Origin: Actinoallomurus bryophytorum
Lineage (GTDB): Bacteria > Actinomycetota > Actinomycetes > Streptosporangiales > Streptosporangiaceae
Reading direction: 5' to 3'
Assembly: GCF_006716425.1 (NCBI RefSeq)
Contig: NZ_VFOZ01000002.1
Coordinates: 248,001 to 312,000 of the forward strand
DNA length: 64,000 bases
The notes beneath the pieces are model-generated. The model worked only from the letters and a program-made list of their open reading frames with translations. It ran no database searches and was not told where the DNA came from. Below are positions 32,959 through 42,843 of this stretch, in pieces. Numbering within the stretch: the first letter of the stretch is position 1; each line of letters opens with the position of its first letter. The translations under genes were made by a program, and so were the position numbers.

Positions 32959-35031
32959 ATGGCTACGGACTCCCTTCACGGCCGGCTCTTCCCGACTCGG
33001 CGCTTCTCCCTGGGCGTCCCCGGCCACTTCACGGTCACGCCGGACGGGGCGTCCGTGCTGTTCCTCCGCAGCCGGGCGGGCGATGACCCCGTGACCTGCC
33101 TGTGGGCGCTGGACACGGACTCCGGAACCGAGCGGCTCCTCGCCGACCCCGCCGAGCTCCTCGGTGCCTCCGCTCCGGCGGGCGCGGGCGTCGACGCCTA
33201 TGCCACCGACCCGGCGGCCGGGCTCGCCGCCGTCACGCTGGCCGGCGGATTGTGGACGGTGGATCTCGCCGGCGGGCGGGTCCGGTGCCTGCCCGCCGAG
33301 GGCCCGGTCGCCGACCCACGGCCCGCCCCGGGCGCGCGGCGGATCGCGTACGTGTGCGGCGGTGCCCTGCGGGTGATCGAGACGGACGGGACCGGGGACC
33401 GCGCGATCGCCGCCCCCGACGGGCCCGAGGTCACGTTCGGGACCGCCGAGCACACGCACGCCACGTCGCCGGACGGCCCGCGGGGGCACTGGTGGGCACC
33501 GGACGGCGCGCGGCTGCTGGTCGCGCGGGTGGATCCGGCGCGAGTCGGGCGGTGGCACGCCGCCGACGCGGCCGAGCCCGGCACGGCGCCGCGCACCGTG
33601 CGCTACGCGACGGCCGGCACGGCCAACGCCGAGGTCACGCTATGGATCACGGGGATCGACGGCTCGCGGACCGAGGCGGTCTGGGACCGTGACGCCTTCG
33701 AATACCTGGTGGGCGCCGGCTGGGACGCCCATGGCCCCTACGCCGTCGTGCAGTCCCGCGACCAGCGCACCGTCCGTTTCCTCGTGATCGACCCGGCCGG
33801 CGGCGGGACACGGGTCCTGAGCGAGCAGCGCGACGCGTGCTGGGTACAGCTGCTGCCGGGCCTGCCGGCGCGCACCGCCTCCGGGGCCCTGGTCGCCCAC
33901 GCCGACCTGCGGGGGACGCGGCACCTGACCGTGGACGGCCTCACCGTCACGCCGCCGGGCCTTCAGGTACGTGCCGTGCTCGGCGTGGACGGCGACGAGG
34001 TGGTGTTCACCGCGTCGGATGAGCCCGCCGAGACCCACGTGTGGAGCCATCGGGCCGGAGGGGGCGTCCGGCGGCTGAGCGCGGAGGCGGGCGTGCACTC
34101 GGCCGTGCGCCGCGGCGGGACCCTGGTGCGCGTCGCCCGGTGCGCGGACCGGCCGGGCGGGCGGGTCTCGGTGTCGCGTGACGGGAGACCGGCCGTCCCC
34201 ATCGCGTCACTGGTCGAACGGCCCCCGCTGGACGTACGCGTGACACGGCTCGTTCTCGGGCCGCGCGAGCTGCGCGGCGCGCTCTACCTCCCCTCCTGGC
34301 ACCGTACGGGCGTGCGACTGCCGGTCCTGGTCGATCCCTACGGTGGTGCGGGGCGGCAGCAGGTCACCGCCGAGCTCACCTGGCGGTGCCTCGTGTCACA
34401 GTGGTTCGCCGAGCAGGGCTTCGCGGTCCTGGTCGCCGACGGTGCGGGCACGCCGGGCCGCGGACCGGACTGGGAGCGCGAGGTCCACGGCGACCTGTTC
34501 GGGCCGGTGCTGGAAGACCAGGTGACCGCTCTTCGGGAGGCCGCGCGCCTCCACCCGGATCTCGATCTCGGGCGGGTGGGCATCCGCGGCTGGTCCTTCG
34601 GCGGGTCGCTCGCGGCGCTGGCCGTGCTCCGGCGGCCGGATGTCTTCCACGCCGCCGTGGCCGGTGCGGGTGTCACCGACCAGCTGCTCTACAACACGCA
34701 CTGGCGCGAACGGTTCCTCGGCCACCCCCGTGAGTTCCCCGGCCGGTACGAGGCGTCCTCACTGGTCGCCGCGGCACCGGACCTGACCCGGCCACTGCTC
34801 CTCATCCACGGCCTCGCCGACACCAACGTCCACCCGGCCAACACCCTGCGGCTGTCCACCGCCCTGCTGGCGGCAGGCCGCCCACACGAAGTGCTCCTCC
34901 TGCCCGGCGTCGGCCACCACGCGATGGCGACGGCGGCCACCGAGAACCTGCTGCACCACCAGGCACACTTCCTGCGACGACACCTCTGCCCGTCCGGCGA
35001 CGCGACACGGTCGGCCGATGGCATCGCGTGA
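32959..35031 (+). CDS. S9 family peptidase (dipeptidyl peptidase IV / prolyl oligopeptidase type)
   Basis: A 690-residue cytoplasmic serine peptidase. The N-terminal half is a beta-propeller of the DPPIV-N type ([15 protein letters not shown] and repeated blades). The C-terminal alpha/beta-hydrolase domain contains the nucleophile in [12 protein letters not shown] near residue 545, the Asp in [10 protein letters not shown] and the His in GVGHHAM. The [10 protein letters not shown]-like region and the double blade pattern with Glu-rich segments suit DPPIV-like exo-peptidases. No signal peptide is present. The ATG at 32959 was chosen because the family N-terminus ([11 protein letters not shown]) begins shortly after; the ribosome-binding site is GGAAGGG. 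Confidence 0.9.
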   Translation: MATDSLHGRLFPTRRFSLGVPGHFTVTPDGASVLFLRSRAGDDPVTCLWALDTDSGTERLLADPAELLGASAPAGAGVDAYATDPAAGLAAVTLAGGLWTVDLAGGRVRCLPAEGPVADPRPAPGARRIAYVCGGALRVIETDGTGDRAIAAPDGPEVTFGTAEHTHATSPDGPRGHWWAPDGARLLVARVDPARVGRWHAADAAEPGTAPRTVRYATAGTANAEVTLWITGIDGSRTEAVWDRDAFEYLVGAGWDAHGPYAVVQSRDQRTVRFLVIDPAGGGTRVLSEQRDACWVQLLPGLPARTASGALVAHADLRGTRHLTVDGLTVTPPGLQVRAVLGVDGDEVVFTASDEPAETHVWSHRAGGGVRRLSAEAGVHSAVRRGGTLVRVARCADRPGGRVSVSRDGRPAVPIASLVERPPLDVRVTRLVLGPRELRGALYLPSWHRTGVRLPVLVDPYGGAGRQQVTAELTWRCLVSQWFAEQGFAVLVADGAGTPGRGPDWEREVHGDLFGPVLEDQVTALREAARLHPDLDLGRVGIRGWSFGGSLAALAVLRRPDVFHAAVAGAGVTDQLLYNTHWRERFLGHPREFPGRYEASSLVAAAPDLTRPLLLIHGLADTNVHPANTLRLSTALLAAGRPHEVLLLPGVGHHAMATAATENLLHHQAHFLRRHLCPSGDATRSADGIA

Positions 35032-35044
35032 GGTCGCGCCCGCT

Positions 35045-35050
35045 TACGAT
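35045..35050 (+). promoter_or_regulatory. Candidate -10 box for the nhaA fusion gene
   Basis: TACGAT stands 60 bases before the chosen ATG at 35111, in the short gap after the S9 peptidase gene. It would give a 5' leader of about 50 bases that includes the CAGAGGAG ribosome-binding site. Confidence 0.3.
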
Positions 35051-35110
35051 GTGTTTTGTGGGAATGCCGACCGGTCTCCTGAGGAGACGGCACCAGAGGA
35101 GTACGCCCGG

Positions 35111-37003
35111 ATGACGGAGCCGCGGGAGGCCGCCGCGCGGTTCTCCGGAAGTACCGCCTGGGCCCGGCAGCTCAAGACCCCGTTGCGGGAGTTCCTCCGC
35201 ACCGAGACCGGCGGCGCCGCCCTGCTGCTGGGCGCCACCGTAGCGGCCCTGATCTGGGCGAACGTCGACGCCGCGTCGTACGAATCCCTGTGGAGGACCC
35301 GGCTCTCGATCCGCGTCGGCGGGTCCGAGCTGTCCCAGGACCTGCGCGAGTGGATCAACACCGGGCTGATGACCCTCTTCTTCTTCGTCGTCGGCCTGGA
35401 GGCACGGCGCGAGTTCGACATGGGCGAGCTGCGCGACCGGCGGCGGCTGACGCTGCCGCTGGTGGCCGGCGTCGGCGGAATGCTGGTGCCGATCGCGATC
35501 TTCCTCTCCATCAACGCGGGACGCTCGTCCGTGCACGGCTGGGGCGCCGCGATGTCGACCGACACCGCGTTCGCCCTCGGCATGCTCACCCTGGCCGCCT
35601 CCCATCTGCCGGCCCGGATGCGCACCTACCTGCTCACCGTCACGGTCGTCGACGACCTGGTCGCCCTCATCGTGATCGGGATCTTCTACAGCCGGCACAT
35701 ACGGCCCATGGCGCTGCTCGTCACCCTGGCGATCTTCGCGGTGATCCTGCTCCTGCGCATCGGAGGGCAACAACACCACGGCGCCGTGTTCGCGATGCTC
35801 GGCGTCGCGGCGTGGGTGGCGATGTTCGAGTCCGGGGTGGAACCCATCGTCGTCGGCCTCATCATGGGCCTGCTCGTGTACGCGTCCCCGGCCGCGCGCG
35901 ATGACCTGCAGCGGGCCAGCGATCTGTTCCGGTCGTTCCGCGAGCAGCCGACGGCCGAGCTGGCGCGTACCGTGACCGGCGGGCTGGCCTCGGCGATCTC
36001 CCCCAACGAGCGACTGCAGCTGCTGTACCACCCGTGGACGAGCTACGTGATCGTTCCGCTGTTCGCACTCGCCAACGCGGGCATCACCATCAGCGGCGGG
36101 CTCCTCGGCCGGGCGTTCACCTCGCCCATCACCCTGGGGATCCTGTTCGCGTACGTGCTCGGCAAACCGCTGGGGATCACCGGCTCCTCCTGGCTGCTCA
36201 ACCGCCTGAGCCGCGGCCGCGTGGAGGTGCCGGTCGGCTGGGCGGCCGTGGTCGGCGGCGGCGCGATCGCGGGCATCGGCTTCACCGTCTCCCTGCTGAT
36301 CGCCACGCTCGCCTTCAACGGGGTCGAACTCGAAGAGGCCAAGCTCGGCATCCTCACCTCGGCGCTCGTCGCGTCGGCGCTCACCTGGGCGATCTTCCGC
36401 GTCACCCGCATGCTGCCCAAGAGACTGAAGCTGCGGGCGCTCCTGGGCACCGCCGAGGCGATCATCGACCTCGCCGCGCCGGTCGACCCGGAGCGGGACC
36501 ACATCCGCGGTTCCGGCGACGCCCCGGTGACCGTGGTGGAGTACGGCGACTTCGAGTGCCCGTACTGCGGGCAGGCCGAGCCCGTGGTCCGTGAGCTGCT
36601 CGCCGACTTCGGCGACGTGCGGTACGTCTGGCGGCACCTGCCCCTGCACGACGTGCATCCGGCGGCCCAGCTCGCGGCCGAGGCCTCCGAGGCGGCCGCC
36701 GAGCAGGGGTTCTTCTGGGAGATGCACGACCTCCTGCTCGACTGCCAGGACAAGCTGCGCGTCCGCGACCTCATCGGTTACGCCGGGGACATCGGCCTCG
36801 ACGTCGAGCGGTTCAGCGCCGACCTGAGGCGCCACCTCGGCGCGGCCCGCGTCGCCGAGGACCTCGACACGGCGGACCTGAGCGGCGTGACCGGCACCCC
36901 GACGTTCTTCATCAACGGCCGGCGTCACCATGGGGCGTACGACATCGAGACCCTGTCCGCGGCGGTCCGCTCCGCACGTGCCCGTGCCTACCTGAACGCC
37001 TGA
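35111..37003 (+). CDS. nhaA: NhaA Na+/H+ antiporter fused to a DsbA/thioredoxin-like domain
   Basis: A 630-residue two-domain protein. Residues 20-420 are a complete NhaA antiporter with about 12 transmembrane segments; the [15 protein letters not shown] segment holds the conserved double Asp of the ion site. Residues about 455-625 are a DsbA-like thioredoxin fold with the redox motif CPYC ([11 protein letters not shown]) and [15 protein letters not shown] near the end. Such NhaA-thioredoxin fusions occur in actinobacteria, so this is not a frameshift artefact. The extra domain probably faces the cytoplasm and may sense or adjust redox state. An upstream in-frame start inside the S9 gene was rejected. 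Confidence 0.92.
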   Translation: MTEPREAAARFSGSTAWARQLKTPLREFLRTETGGAALLLGATVAALIWANVDAASYESLWRTRLSIRVGGSELSQDLREWINTGLMTLFFFVVGLEARREFDMGELRDRRRLTLPLVAGVGGMLVPIAIFLSINAGRSSVHGWGAAMSTDTAFALGMLTLAASHLPARMRTYLLTVTVVDDLVALIVIGIFYSRHIRPMALLVTLAIFAVILLLRIGGQQHHGAVFAMLGVAAWVAMFESGVEPIVVGLIMGLLVYASPAARDDLQRASDLFRSFREQPTAELARTVTGGLASAISPNERLQLLYHPWTSYVIVPLFALANAGITISGGLLGRAFTSPITLGILFAYVLGKPLGITGSSWLLNRLSRGRVEVPVGWAAVVGGGAIAGIGFTVSLLIATLAFNGVELEEAKLGILTSALVASALTWAIFRVTRMLPKRLKLRALLGTAEAIIDLAAPVDPERDHIRGSGDAPVTVVEYGDFECPYCGQAEPVVRELLADFGDVRYVWRHLPLHDVHPAAQLAAEASEAAAEQGFFWEMHDLLLDCQDKLRVRDLIGYAGDIGLDVERFSADLRRHLGAARVAEDLDTADLSGVTGTPTFFINGRRHHGAYDIETLSAAVRSARARAYLNA

Positions 37004-37067
37004 TCTCTCTGCCCGAAGTGCACCGATCCGGCCTGCTATCCGTCCAAGAAACGACGAAAGGACGTAC

Positions 37068-37391
37068 ATGGGCAAGGACGGGCGTACGGCGGTCGGTATC
37101 GCCTGGGCGTTGGCGCCGCTGGTCACCTTCGGGCTGGCCACGGTGCCGGTCTTCGTGTATCCGGCGATCCGGCTGCGCAGGACCGCGTACTGGGCCGTCC
37201 TGGCGGCGTACGCCGCCTTGGCGATCACGGCGCTCATCACCCTGGGATGGATCGAGGAACCCGGCGGCGACGCTCTCTTCACCGCCGTCTCCCTGGTGTC
37301 GTGGCTGGGCGGCACCGTCCACGCGTTCGCGATCCGTTCCCGCGTCTTCGGCGCAGGCGAGGACGGTGCTCACCCGGTACGCACCGGGTGA
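37068..37391 (+). CDS. Small membrane protein of unknown function
   Basis: A 107-residue protein with three hydrophobic segments (GIAWALAPLVTFGLATVPVFVYPAI, YWAVLAAYAALAITALITLG and ALFTAVSLVSWLGGTVHAFAI). It matches the general pattern of small actinobacterial integral membrane proteins; no family could be named with confidence. The ATG follows AAAGGA. It is codirectional with nhaA but separated by 64 bases, and converges with the flavin oxidase gene. Confidence 0.7.
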   Translation: MGKDGRTAVGIAWALAPLVTFGLATVPVFVYPAIRLRRTAYWAVLAAYAALAITALITLGWIEEPGGDALFTAVSLVSWLGGTVHAFAIRSRVFGAGEDGAHPVRTG

Positions 37392-37401
37392 GCACCCGCC
37401 G

Positions 37402-38970
37402 CTATGAGCCGACCGTCTGGGGAGCGCGGAAGACGCGGTCGGGGTCGTACCGGTTCTTCACCTTGAGCAGGCGGGCGTAGTTGGCACCGAAGTAGGCCTG
37501 CTTCCAGGTGGACAGCCCCGCGTCGGCGTAGTTCTGGTACGCCTGCCCGCTCGCGTACGGCGTCATCGCGTCGTGCAGGGCGCGCAGCCACGTCTGCTGG
37601 GCGCCGATCGCGCCGGCCGGTGCGTCCATCGCCCACGTCGTGGTGAACTGCCCGTTGAAAAGACCGTTCCGGTGGACGAACGCGGTCGCGTCGGGGGCCA
37701 CCCGGTTGACGGCACCGCCCAGTGCGTCGAAGGCGATCCCCCCGTTCCCGCCGCCGGCCAGGCCGCCGCGACGCTGGACCGCGGCCAGGATCGCGTCGAT
37801 GGCCGTCCCGGTCAGCGGGGTGGTGAAGATGTGCGAGGCGGCGTACTCCGGTTCGCGGCTCTCCCGGCCTCCGGACGTGCGGCCGGGGAGTGTGCCCGGC
37901 AGATGACACTGGTCCGCGCTCAGCGTCGTGCAGCCGGCCATGATCATCATGGCGTGGTCGTAGGAGGTCGTCTCGATCACCTGCGAGGAGGGCTCCGCGC
38001 CGATCCGGCCCTTCAGGGTCTCGATCAGCCGTTCGGCGTCCTCCCGAGCGCCGAGATAGGTCCCCCCGACCTGGACCGTGGGAGTGGACTTTCCCTGGCC
38101 GTTCAGGACGTGGAGGTTGGACCACAGCTCGTCCGGCGCCGACGGTGCCCAGCGTTGCCAGGAGTCGACCACCGACCGGGCGGCCGGCCATGGCCAGTCG
38201 AGGAAGAAGACCACGATGTCGGAGGTGGGGTACGTGGCGAACGTCAGCGAGGTCGCCACGCCGAAGGTCCCCCCGCCGCCCCCGCGGCAGGCCCAGAACA
38301 GATCGGAGTTGTTCTCCGCGTCACAGGTGAGCGTCCGTCCGTCCGCGGTCACCACCTCGGCCGAGCGGAGACTGTCGGACAGGATCCCGCGGGCCCGCGT
38401 GACCACGCCGACGCCGCCGCCGAGGGTCAGGCCGGAGATGCCGACCGTCGGGCAGGATCCGGCCGGTATCGTGACGCCCGCTCCGCCGAGCCGGTCGTAG
38501 ACGTCGACCAGGCGCGCCCCAGCGCCGATCGTCGCGGTGTTCGACGCGGCGTCGGCACGGACGGAGGACAGGGGGCTCACGTCGATCACCAGCCCGCTGA
38601 CGAGCGAGGCCCCCGTGTAGCTGTGCCCGCCGCACCGCGGCGTCACGGCCAGGTCGTGACGGCGGACGAAGGCCAGGCACTCCGCGACGTCACGGGCGCT
38701 TTCGCAGTAGGCGATGCCCGCCGGGCGGATCCGGTCGAAGCGCGGGTTGAAGTTCGTGCGCGCCACCGCGTACTCGCCGTCGTCCGGCCGTACGAGCCGG
38801 CCCGCCAGCGAACCGCGGAGCGCCGACCAGGCGGCGGCCGTCGGCGTACCGGACACCGCCGACGGGCTGCTCGCGGTGTCGCCCACACCGGGCGCGGCGC
38901 ACGCCCCGGCCGCCAGTCCGGCGACGCTTAATCCGGCGGCGCGGAGAAATCGCCTTCGATCGAGGGTCAC
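37402..38970 (-). CDS. Tat-exported BBE-like FAD-linked oxidase
   Basis: A 522-residue flavoprotein of the berberine bridge enzyme-like family. The N-terminus is a Tat lipoprotein-like signal: DRRRFLRAAGLSVAGLAAGACA, with the twin Arg and a Cys that could be lipidated. The FAD domain contains CGGHSYTG, where His is the usual covalent FAD site, and AGSCPTVGISG, whose Cys fits a second covalent bond. The C-terminal BBE domain ends NYARLLKVKNRYDPDRVF. Relatives oxidise oligosaccharides or secondary metabolites. GTG 38970 is preferred because CATACT, a possible -10 box, lies six bases before it. Confidence 0.9.
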   Translation of the reverse strand: MTLDRRRFLRAAGLSVAGLAAGACAAPGVGDTASSPSAVSGTPTAAAWSALRGSLAGRLVRPDDGEYAVARTNFNPRFDRIRPAGIAYCESARDVAECLAFVRRHDLAVTPRCGGHSYTGASLVSGLVIDVSPLSSVRADAASNTATIGAGARLVDVYDRLGGAGVTIPAGSCPTVGISGLTLGGGVGVVTRARGILSDSLRSAEVVTADGRTLTCDAENNSDLFWACRGGGGGTFGVATSLTFATYPTSDIVVFFLDWPWPAARSVVDSWQRWAPSAPDELWSNLHVLNGQGKSTPTVQVGGTYLGAREDAERLIETLKGRIGAEPSSQVIETTSYDHAMMIMAGCTTLSADQCHLPGTLPGRTSGGRESREPEYAASHIFTTPLTGTAIDAILAAVQRRGGLAGGGNGGIAFDALGGAVNRVAPDATAFVHRNGLFNGQFTTTWAMDAPAGAIGAQQTWLRALHDAMTPYASGQAYQNYADAGLSTWKQAYFGANYARLLKVKNRYDPDRVFRAPQTVGS

Positions 38971-39108
38971 CGCGCAAGTATGGCCAGACGACCACGGCAC
39001 GCGTGTACTGAAAGTCTAGACTTTCGGCGAAAGAATCCCGGCTCAAGGCGCGGCCCGGCGAAGCCGTCTCCGTCGCGCGATATTCGTGATCGGCGGTGCT
39101 GAGCGTGG

Positions 39109-39114
39109 CACAAT
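39109..39114 (+). promoter_or_regulatory. Candidate -10 box of a leaderless hypF transcript
   Basis: CACAAT is seven bases upstream of the GTG at 39122 and no ribosome-binding site is seen. The 150-bp region between the divergent flavin oxidase gene and hypF (38971-39121) thus seems to carry two back-to-back promoters, each close to its start codon. Confidence 0.35.
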
Positions 39115-39121
39115 CCTCACC

Positions 39122-41389
39122 GTGCGCGTTCGCACCGAAGTGAGGGTCGAGGGCACCGTGCAGGGGGTCGGATTCCGGCCGTTCGTGCACGGTCTCGCGA
39201 CGGGCCTGGGGCTCGCCGGGCTGGTCGGAAACGACGCGGCCGGTGTCTTCATCGAGGTCGAAGGGGACGCGGGTACGGTCGAGCGGTTCCTGCGCGGGCT
39301 GCGGGAGCCGCCTCCCCTCGCGGTGATCGAGCGGATCAGCACCCGGTCGCTCGCACCGCACGGGCACGGTGGTTTCAGCATCGTCGGCAGCGAGGCGTCC
39401 GGGCGGCGGCGCACCCTGGTGTCCGCGGACTCCGCGACCTGCGCCGACTGCCTGCGCGAGCTGCGCGACCCGGCCGACCGGCGGTTCGGCTACCCGTTCG
39501 TCAACTGCACCAACTGCGGGCCGCGCTTCACGATCGTCACCGACGTGCCCTACGACCGGCCGAACACCACGATGGCCGGGTTCGCGATGTGCGCCGACTG
39601 TGCCGCCGAGTACCGCGATCCGGCCGACCGGCGATTCCACGCCCAGCCCGTGTGCTGCCCGGCCTGCGGCCCGCACGTGACGCTGAGGGACCCGGACGGG
39701 CGGGCGCTCCCCGGTGAGCCGATGGCCGCGGCGCGCGCCCTGCTGCGCGACGGTGGCGTCCTCGCGCTCAAGGGCCTGGGCGGCTACCACCTGGCCGCCA
39801 CCGCCGCCGACGGATCCGCGGTCGCGGCCCTGCGCTCCCGCAAGCACCGCGAGGACAAGCCGTTCGCGGTGATGACCGCGGACGTGCGCTCGGCGCGGAG
39901 CCTGGGCGAGGTCGGGCCGGCCGAGGAGGCGCTCCTGACGAGCGTGCGGCGGCCCATCGTCCTGCTGCGGCGGCTCGCGGACGCGCCGCTCGCCGCGGCC
40001 GTCGCGCCGGGGAACCGCTCCATCGGGGTGATGCTGCCCTACACGCCCCTGCACCACCTGCTGGCCGGCGAACCGCTGGTGCTCACCAGCGGCAATGTCT
40101 CCGACGAGCCGATCGCGTACCGCGACGAGGACGCCTTCGCCGCCCTGCGCGAGATCGCGGACGCCTTCCTCACCCACGACCGGCCGATCCACGTGCGCAC
40201 CGACGACTCGGTCACGAGGGTCTTCCGCGGGAGGGAGATGCCGCTGCGGCGCTCTCGCGGGTACGTGCCCGGACCCGTGCCCCTGCCCGCCGGCGGCCCT
40301 CCGGTGCTGGCCTGCGGGGCCGAGCTCAAGAACACCTTCTGCCTGGCGAAAGACGGGCGCGCGTTCGTCTCCCACCACATCGGGGATCTGGAGAACTACG
40401 AGACGCTTCGCGCCTACCGCGAGGGCATCGAGCACTTCGGGCGGCTCTTCGACATCACTCCGTCGCTGATCGCCCACGACCTGCACCCCGAATACCTCTC
40501 GACCAAGTACGCCCTCGAACAGGACCTGCCGCTGGTCGGGGTGCAGCACCACCACGCGCACATCGCCTCGTGCATGGCCGACAACGAGCGGACCGAGCCG
40601 GTCATCGGCGTCGCGTTCGACGGCACCGGGTACGGCACGGACGGCACGCTGTGGGGCGGTGAGTTCCTGGTCGCGGACCTCACCGGCTTCGAACGTGCCG
40701 GGCACCTGCGGCCGGTGCCGCTGCCGGGCGGCACGATGGCGATCAGGGAGCCCTGGCGGATGGCGGCCGCGCACGGCGTGCCCGCGGACCTGGACGTCGC
40801 CCGGCGCAACGCCGCGCGCTGGGACACCGTCGTGGCCATGGGCGACCGCGGGGTCGGCTCACCCCTGACCTCGAGCATGGGACGGCTCTTCGACGCGGTC
40901 GCCGCCCTGCTCGGCGTCCGCGACCGGGTCACCTACGAGGGACAGGCCGCGATCGAGCTCGAACAGCGCGCCGACCCACGCGTGGGCGACGCGTACCCGG
41001 TGCGTCTCGACGACGGGTCGCCGTTCACGGTCTCGGGCGCGGACCTGGTCGCCGCCGTCGTCGCGGACCTGCGCGCGGGCGTGGACGTCCCGTCGATCGC
41101 GGCGCGGTTCCACAACGCCGTCGCCGGCCTCGTCGTCGCCGGGGCGCTGCGCGTGCGCGAGACGACAGGCCTGACGACGGTCGCGCTGTCCGGCGGCGTG
41201 TTCCAGAACCTCCTGCTGCTGGAGCGCGCGGTGGCCGGCCTGGAGGCCGGCGGCTTCGGCGTGCTGGTCCACCACCGCGTGCCGCCGGGCGACGGCGGCA
41301 TCAGCCTGGGCCAGGCGGCGGTCGCCGCCGCCCGGCCCCATGGCGCGTCCGAGCCGGTCACGCGGGAGGCAGGTACGGACCCTCGGTGA
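39122..41389 (+). CDS. hypF: Hydrogenase maturation carbamoyltransferase HypF
   Basis: A 755-residue HypF that makes the thiocarboxamide on HypE, the source of the cyanide ligands of the [NiFe] centre. Domains in order: acylphosphatase (VEGTVQGVGFRPFVHGLA, residues 8-25), two zinc-finger pairs (CADC...CTNC and CADC...CPAC, about 100-180), a YrdC-like domain (LKGLGGYHLAATAADGS, 220 on) and a Kae1-like carbamoyltransferase domain (GVQHHHAHIASCMADN near 480; VALSGGVFQN near 690). It is encoded opposite to the rest of the hydrogenase genes; its 3' end overlaps the last gene of that operon by 32 nt on the other strand. Confidence 0.95.
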   Translation: MRVRTEVRVEGTVQGVGFRPFVHGLATGLGLAGLVGNDAAGVFIEVEGDAGTVERFLRGLREPPPLAVIERISTRSLAPHGHGGFSIVGSEASGRRRTLVSADSATCADCLRELRDPADRRFGYPFVNCTNCGPRFTIVTDVPYDRPNTTMAGFAMCADCAAEYRDPADRRFHAQPVCCPACGPHVTLRDPDGRALPGEPMAAARALLRDGGVLALKGLGGYHLAATAADGSAVAALRSRKHREDKPFAVMTADVRSARSLGEVGPAEEALLTSVRRPIVLLRRLADAPLAAAVAPGNRSIGVMLPYTPLHHLLAGEPLVLTSGNVSDEPIAYRDEDAFAALREIADAFLTHDRPIHVRTDDSVTRVFRGREMPLRRSRGYVPGPVPLPAGGPPVLACGAELKNTFCLAKDGRAFVSHHIGDLENYETLRAYREGIEHFGRLFDITPSLIAHDLHPEYLSTKYALEQDLPLVGVQHHHAHIASCMADNERTEPVIGVAFDGTGYGTDGTLWGGEFLVADLTGFERAGHLRPVPLPGGTMAIREPWRMAAAHGVPADLDVARRNAARWDTVVAMGDRGVGSPLTSSMGRLFDAVAALLGVRDRVTYEGQAAIELEQRADPRVGDAYPVRLDDGSPFTVSGADLVAAVVADLRAGVDVPSIAARFHNAVAGLVVAGALRVRETTGLTTVALSGGVFQNLLLLERAVAGLEAGGFGVLVHHRVPPGDGGISLGQAAVAAARPHGASEPVTREAGTDPR

Positions 41390-41675
41390 CGGAACCCTGC
41401 GGGTCGACGCCCGAGGAACCCTCGGGCTCGGTCTTACCGTACGGACGTCCGGAGGCACCCTGGGTGCCCTCGGTGGTCCTGCCCTCCTCGTCGCCGGAGT
41501 CGGCGATGTCCTCGGCGCTGCGCCGCTTGCTCTCCCCCGCGTCATCCGGCGGAGCGCCCTCGTCGGTGGTGCCGGCGGCGCTGGGGCCGACAAAGCCCTC
41601 TCCGTCTTCGGTCTCGTCCGGGCCCTCGAACGCCTTGTCGGCGCCCTGTACGGCCGGGTCCTCGGGGTCGCTCAT
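41358..41675 (-). CDS. Small acidic, probably disordered protein at the end of the hydrogenase operon
   Basis: A 105-residue protein with a very acidic, Gly/Ser/Pro-rich sequence (AFEGPDETEDGEGFVG, ADSGDEEGRTTEGTQG) and no Cys, His or hydrophobic segment. I recognise no family. The ATG is preceded by GAGGAG at a good distance and lies ten bases after the hypE stop, which supports it as a real gene of the operon. Its last 32 bases are antisense to the 3' end of hypF. The low complexity and the position leave some chance that it is a spurious frame. Confidence 0.55.
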   Translation of the reverse strand: MSDPEDPAVQGADKAFEGPDETEDGEGFVGPSAAGTTDEGAPPDDAGESKRRSAEDIADSGDEEGRTTEGTQGASGRPYGKTEPEGSSGVDPQGSVTEGPYLPPA

Positions 41676-41685
41676 GGTGTGCTCC

Positions 41686-42843
41686 TCAGCAGATGCGGGG
41701 AAGGGGGTCGCCGACCAGCAGGTCGACGATTCGGGTGCCGCCGAAGGCCGTCTTGAGCAGCACGAGCCCGGGCGGGTCGTCCTTGATCCTTCCGACGAGG
41801 GCGGCGCCGGCGCCCAGCGGATGCGAGCGCAGGGCGGCCAGCGCCTCGTCGGCCACGTCTCCGGACACGATCGCCACCATGCGGCCCTCGCAGGCGACGT
41901 ACAGCGGGTCGATGCCGAGCAGTTCGCACGCGCCGCGTACGTCGGGGCGTACCGGGAACGCGTCCTCCTCCACGACGACGGCGACGCCCGCGTCGGCGGC
42001 CACCTCGTTGAGGATCGTCGCCACGCCGCCTCGCGTCGCGTCGCGCATCCGGCGCACGCCCTCGCCACAGGCGTCCATCAGCGTCGCGACCAGGCCGTTC
42101 AACGGCGCGGTGTCCGAGGTCACGTCGGACTCGATGTCCAGCTCGCCCCGCGCCAGCATGACCGTCACGCCGTGCTCGCCGATCGGGCCGGAGACCAGGA
42201 TCGCGTCGCCGGGCCGCACCTCGCCGCCGAGCGGACGCCGGATCGCGCCGACTCCGGCGGTGTTGATGTAGCAGCCGTCGGCCTTGCCGCGCTGGACCAC
42301 CTTGGTGTCGCCGGTGACGATCTGCACGCCGGCGACCTCCGCCGCCACCCGCATCGACGCGACGATCCGCTTCAGGTCCGCGACCGGGAAGCCCTCCTCC
42401 AGGATGAACCCGGCCGACAGGTGCAGCGGCTCGGCACCGGAGACGGCCAGGTCGTTGACGGTGCCGTTGACGGCCAGGTCGCCGATGTCGCCGCCGGGAA
42501 AGAACAGCGGCGACACGACGTAGGAGTCGGTGGTGAACGCCAGCGAGGCGCCGTCGATGCTGAGCCGCGCGCCGTCGTCGAGGGGTTCGAGCAGCGGGTT
42601 GCGGAAGGCGTCGAGGAAGACCGCCTGGATCAGCGTCTGGGTGGCCTTGCCGCCCGCGCCGTGCGAGAGGGTGATGTTCTCCTCGCGCAGCCGCGGCCGG
42701 GCCCGCCGGGCGCGGTCGATGCGTTCGAGCACCTGCTCCTCGCGGGAGGCCATCTCGACGTGCGCGTGCTCGCGTACGGCGGCCTCGGCCCAGTCGGCGG
42801 ACCGCTCGGGCGCGGATCCCTCGATCACGGGTCGCTCAGCCAC
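41686..42843 (-). CDS. hypE: Hydrogenase maturation protein HypE
   Basis: A 385-residue HypE, the ATP-dependent dehydratase that turns the carbamoyl group on its C-terminal Cys into a thiocyanate. The C-terminus reads LPRIC, the modified cysteine. SHGAGGKATQTLI near residue 60, TTDSYVVSPLFFPGGDIGDLAVNGTVNDLAVSGAEP (in pieces) and RDATRGGVATILNE match the family. An N-terminal extension of about 45 residues precedes the conserved part. I kept the long form because its ATG overlaps the hypD stop by 8 nt, the usual coupling in this operon. Confidence 0.95.
   Translation of the reverse strand: MAERPVIEGSAPERSADWAEAAVREHAHVEMASREEQVLERIDRARRARPRLREENITLSHGAGGKATQTLIQAVFLDAFRNPLLEPLDDGARLSIDGASLAFTTDSYVVSPLFFPGGDIGDLAVNGTVNDLAVSGAEPLHLSAGFILEEGFPVADLKRIVASMRVAAEVAGVQIVTGDTKVVQRGKADGCYINTAGVGAIRRPLGGEVRPGDAILVSGPIGEHGVTVMLARGELDIESDVTSDTAPLNGLVATLMDACGEGVRRMRDATRGGVATILNEVAADAGVAVVVEEDAFPVRPDVRGACELLGIDPLYVACEGRMVAIVSGDVADEALAALRSHPLGAGAALVGRIKDDPPGLVLLKTAFGGTRIVDLLVGDPLPRIC

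Noticed and set aside
35018-35110. Longer N-terminus for the NhaA fusion
   Set aside because: The extra 31 codons overlap the peptidase gene and do not resemble NhaA; the ATG at 35111 has a better ribosome-binding site.
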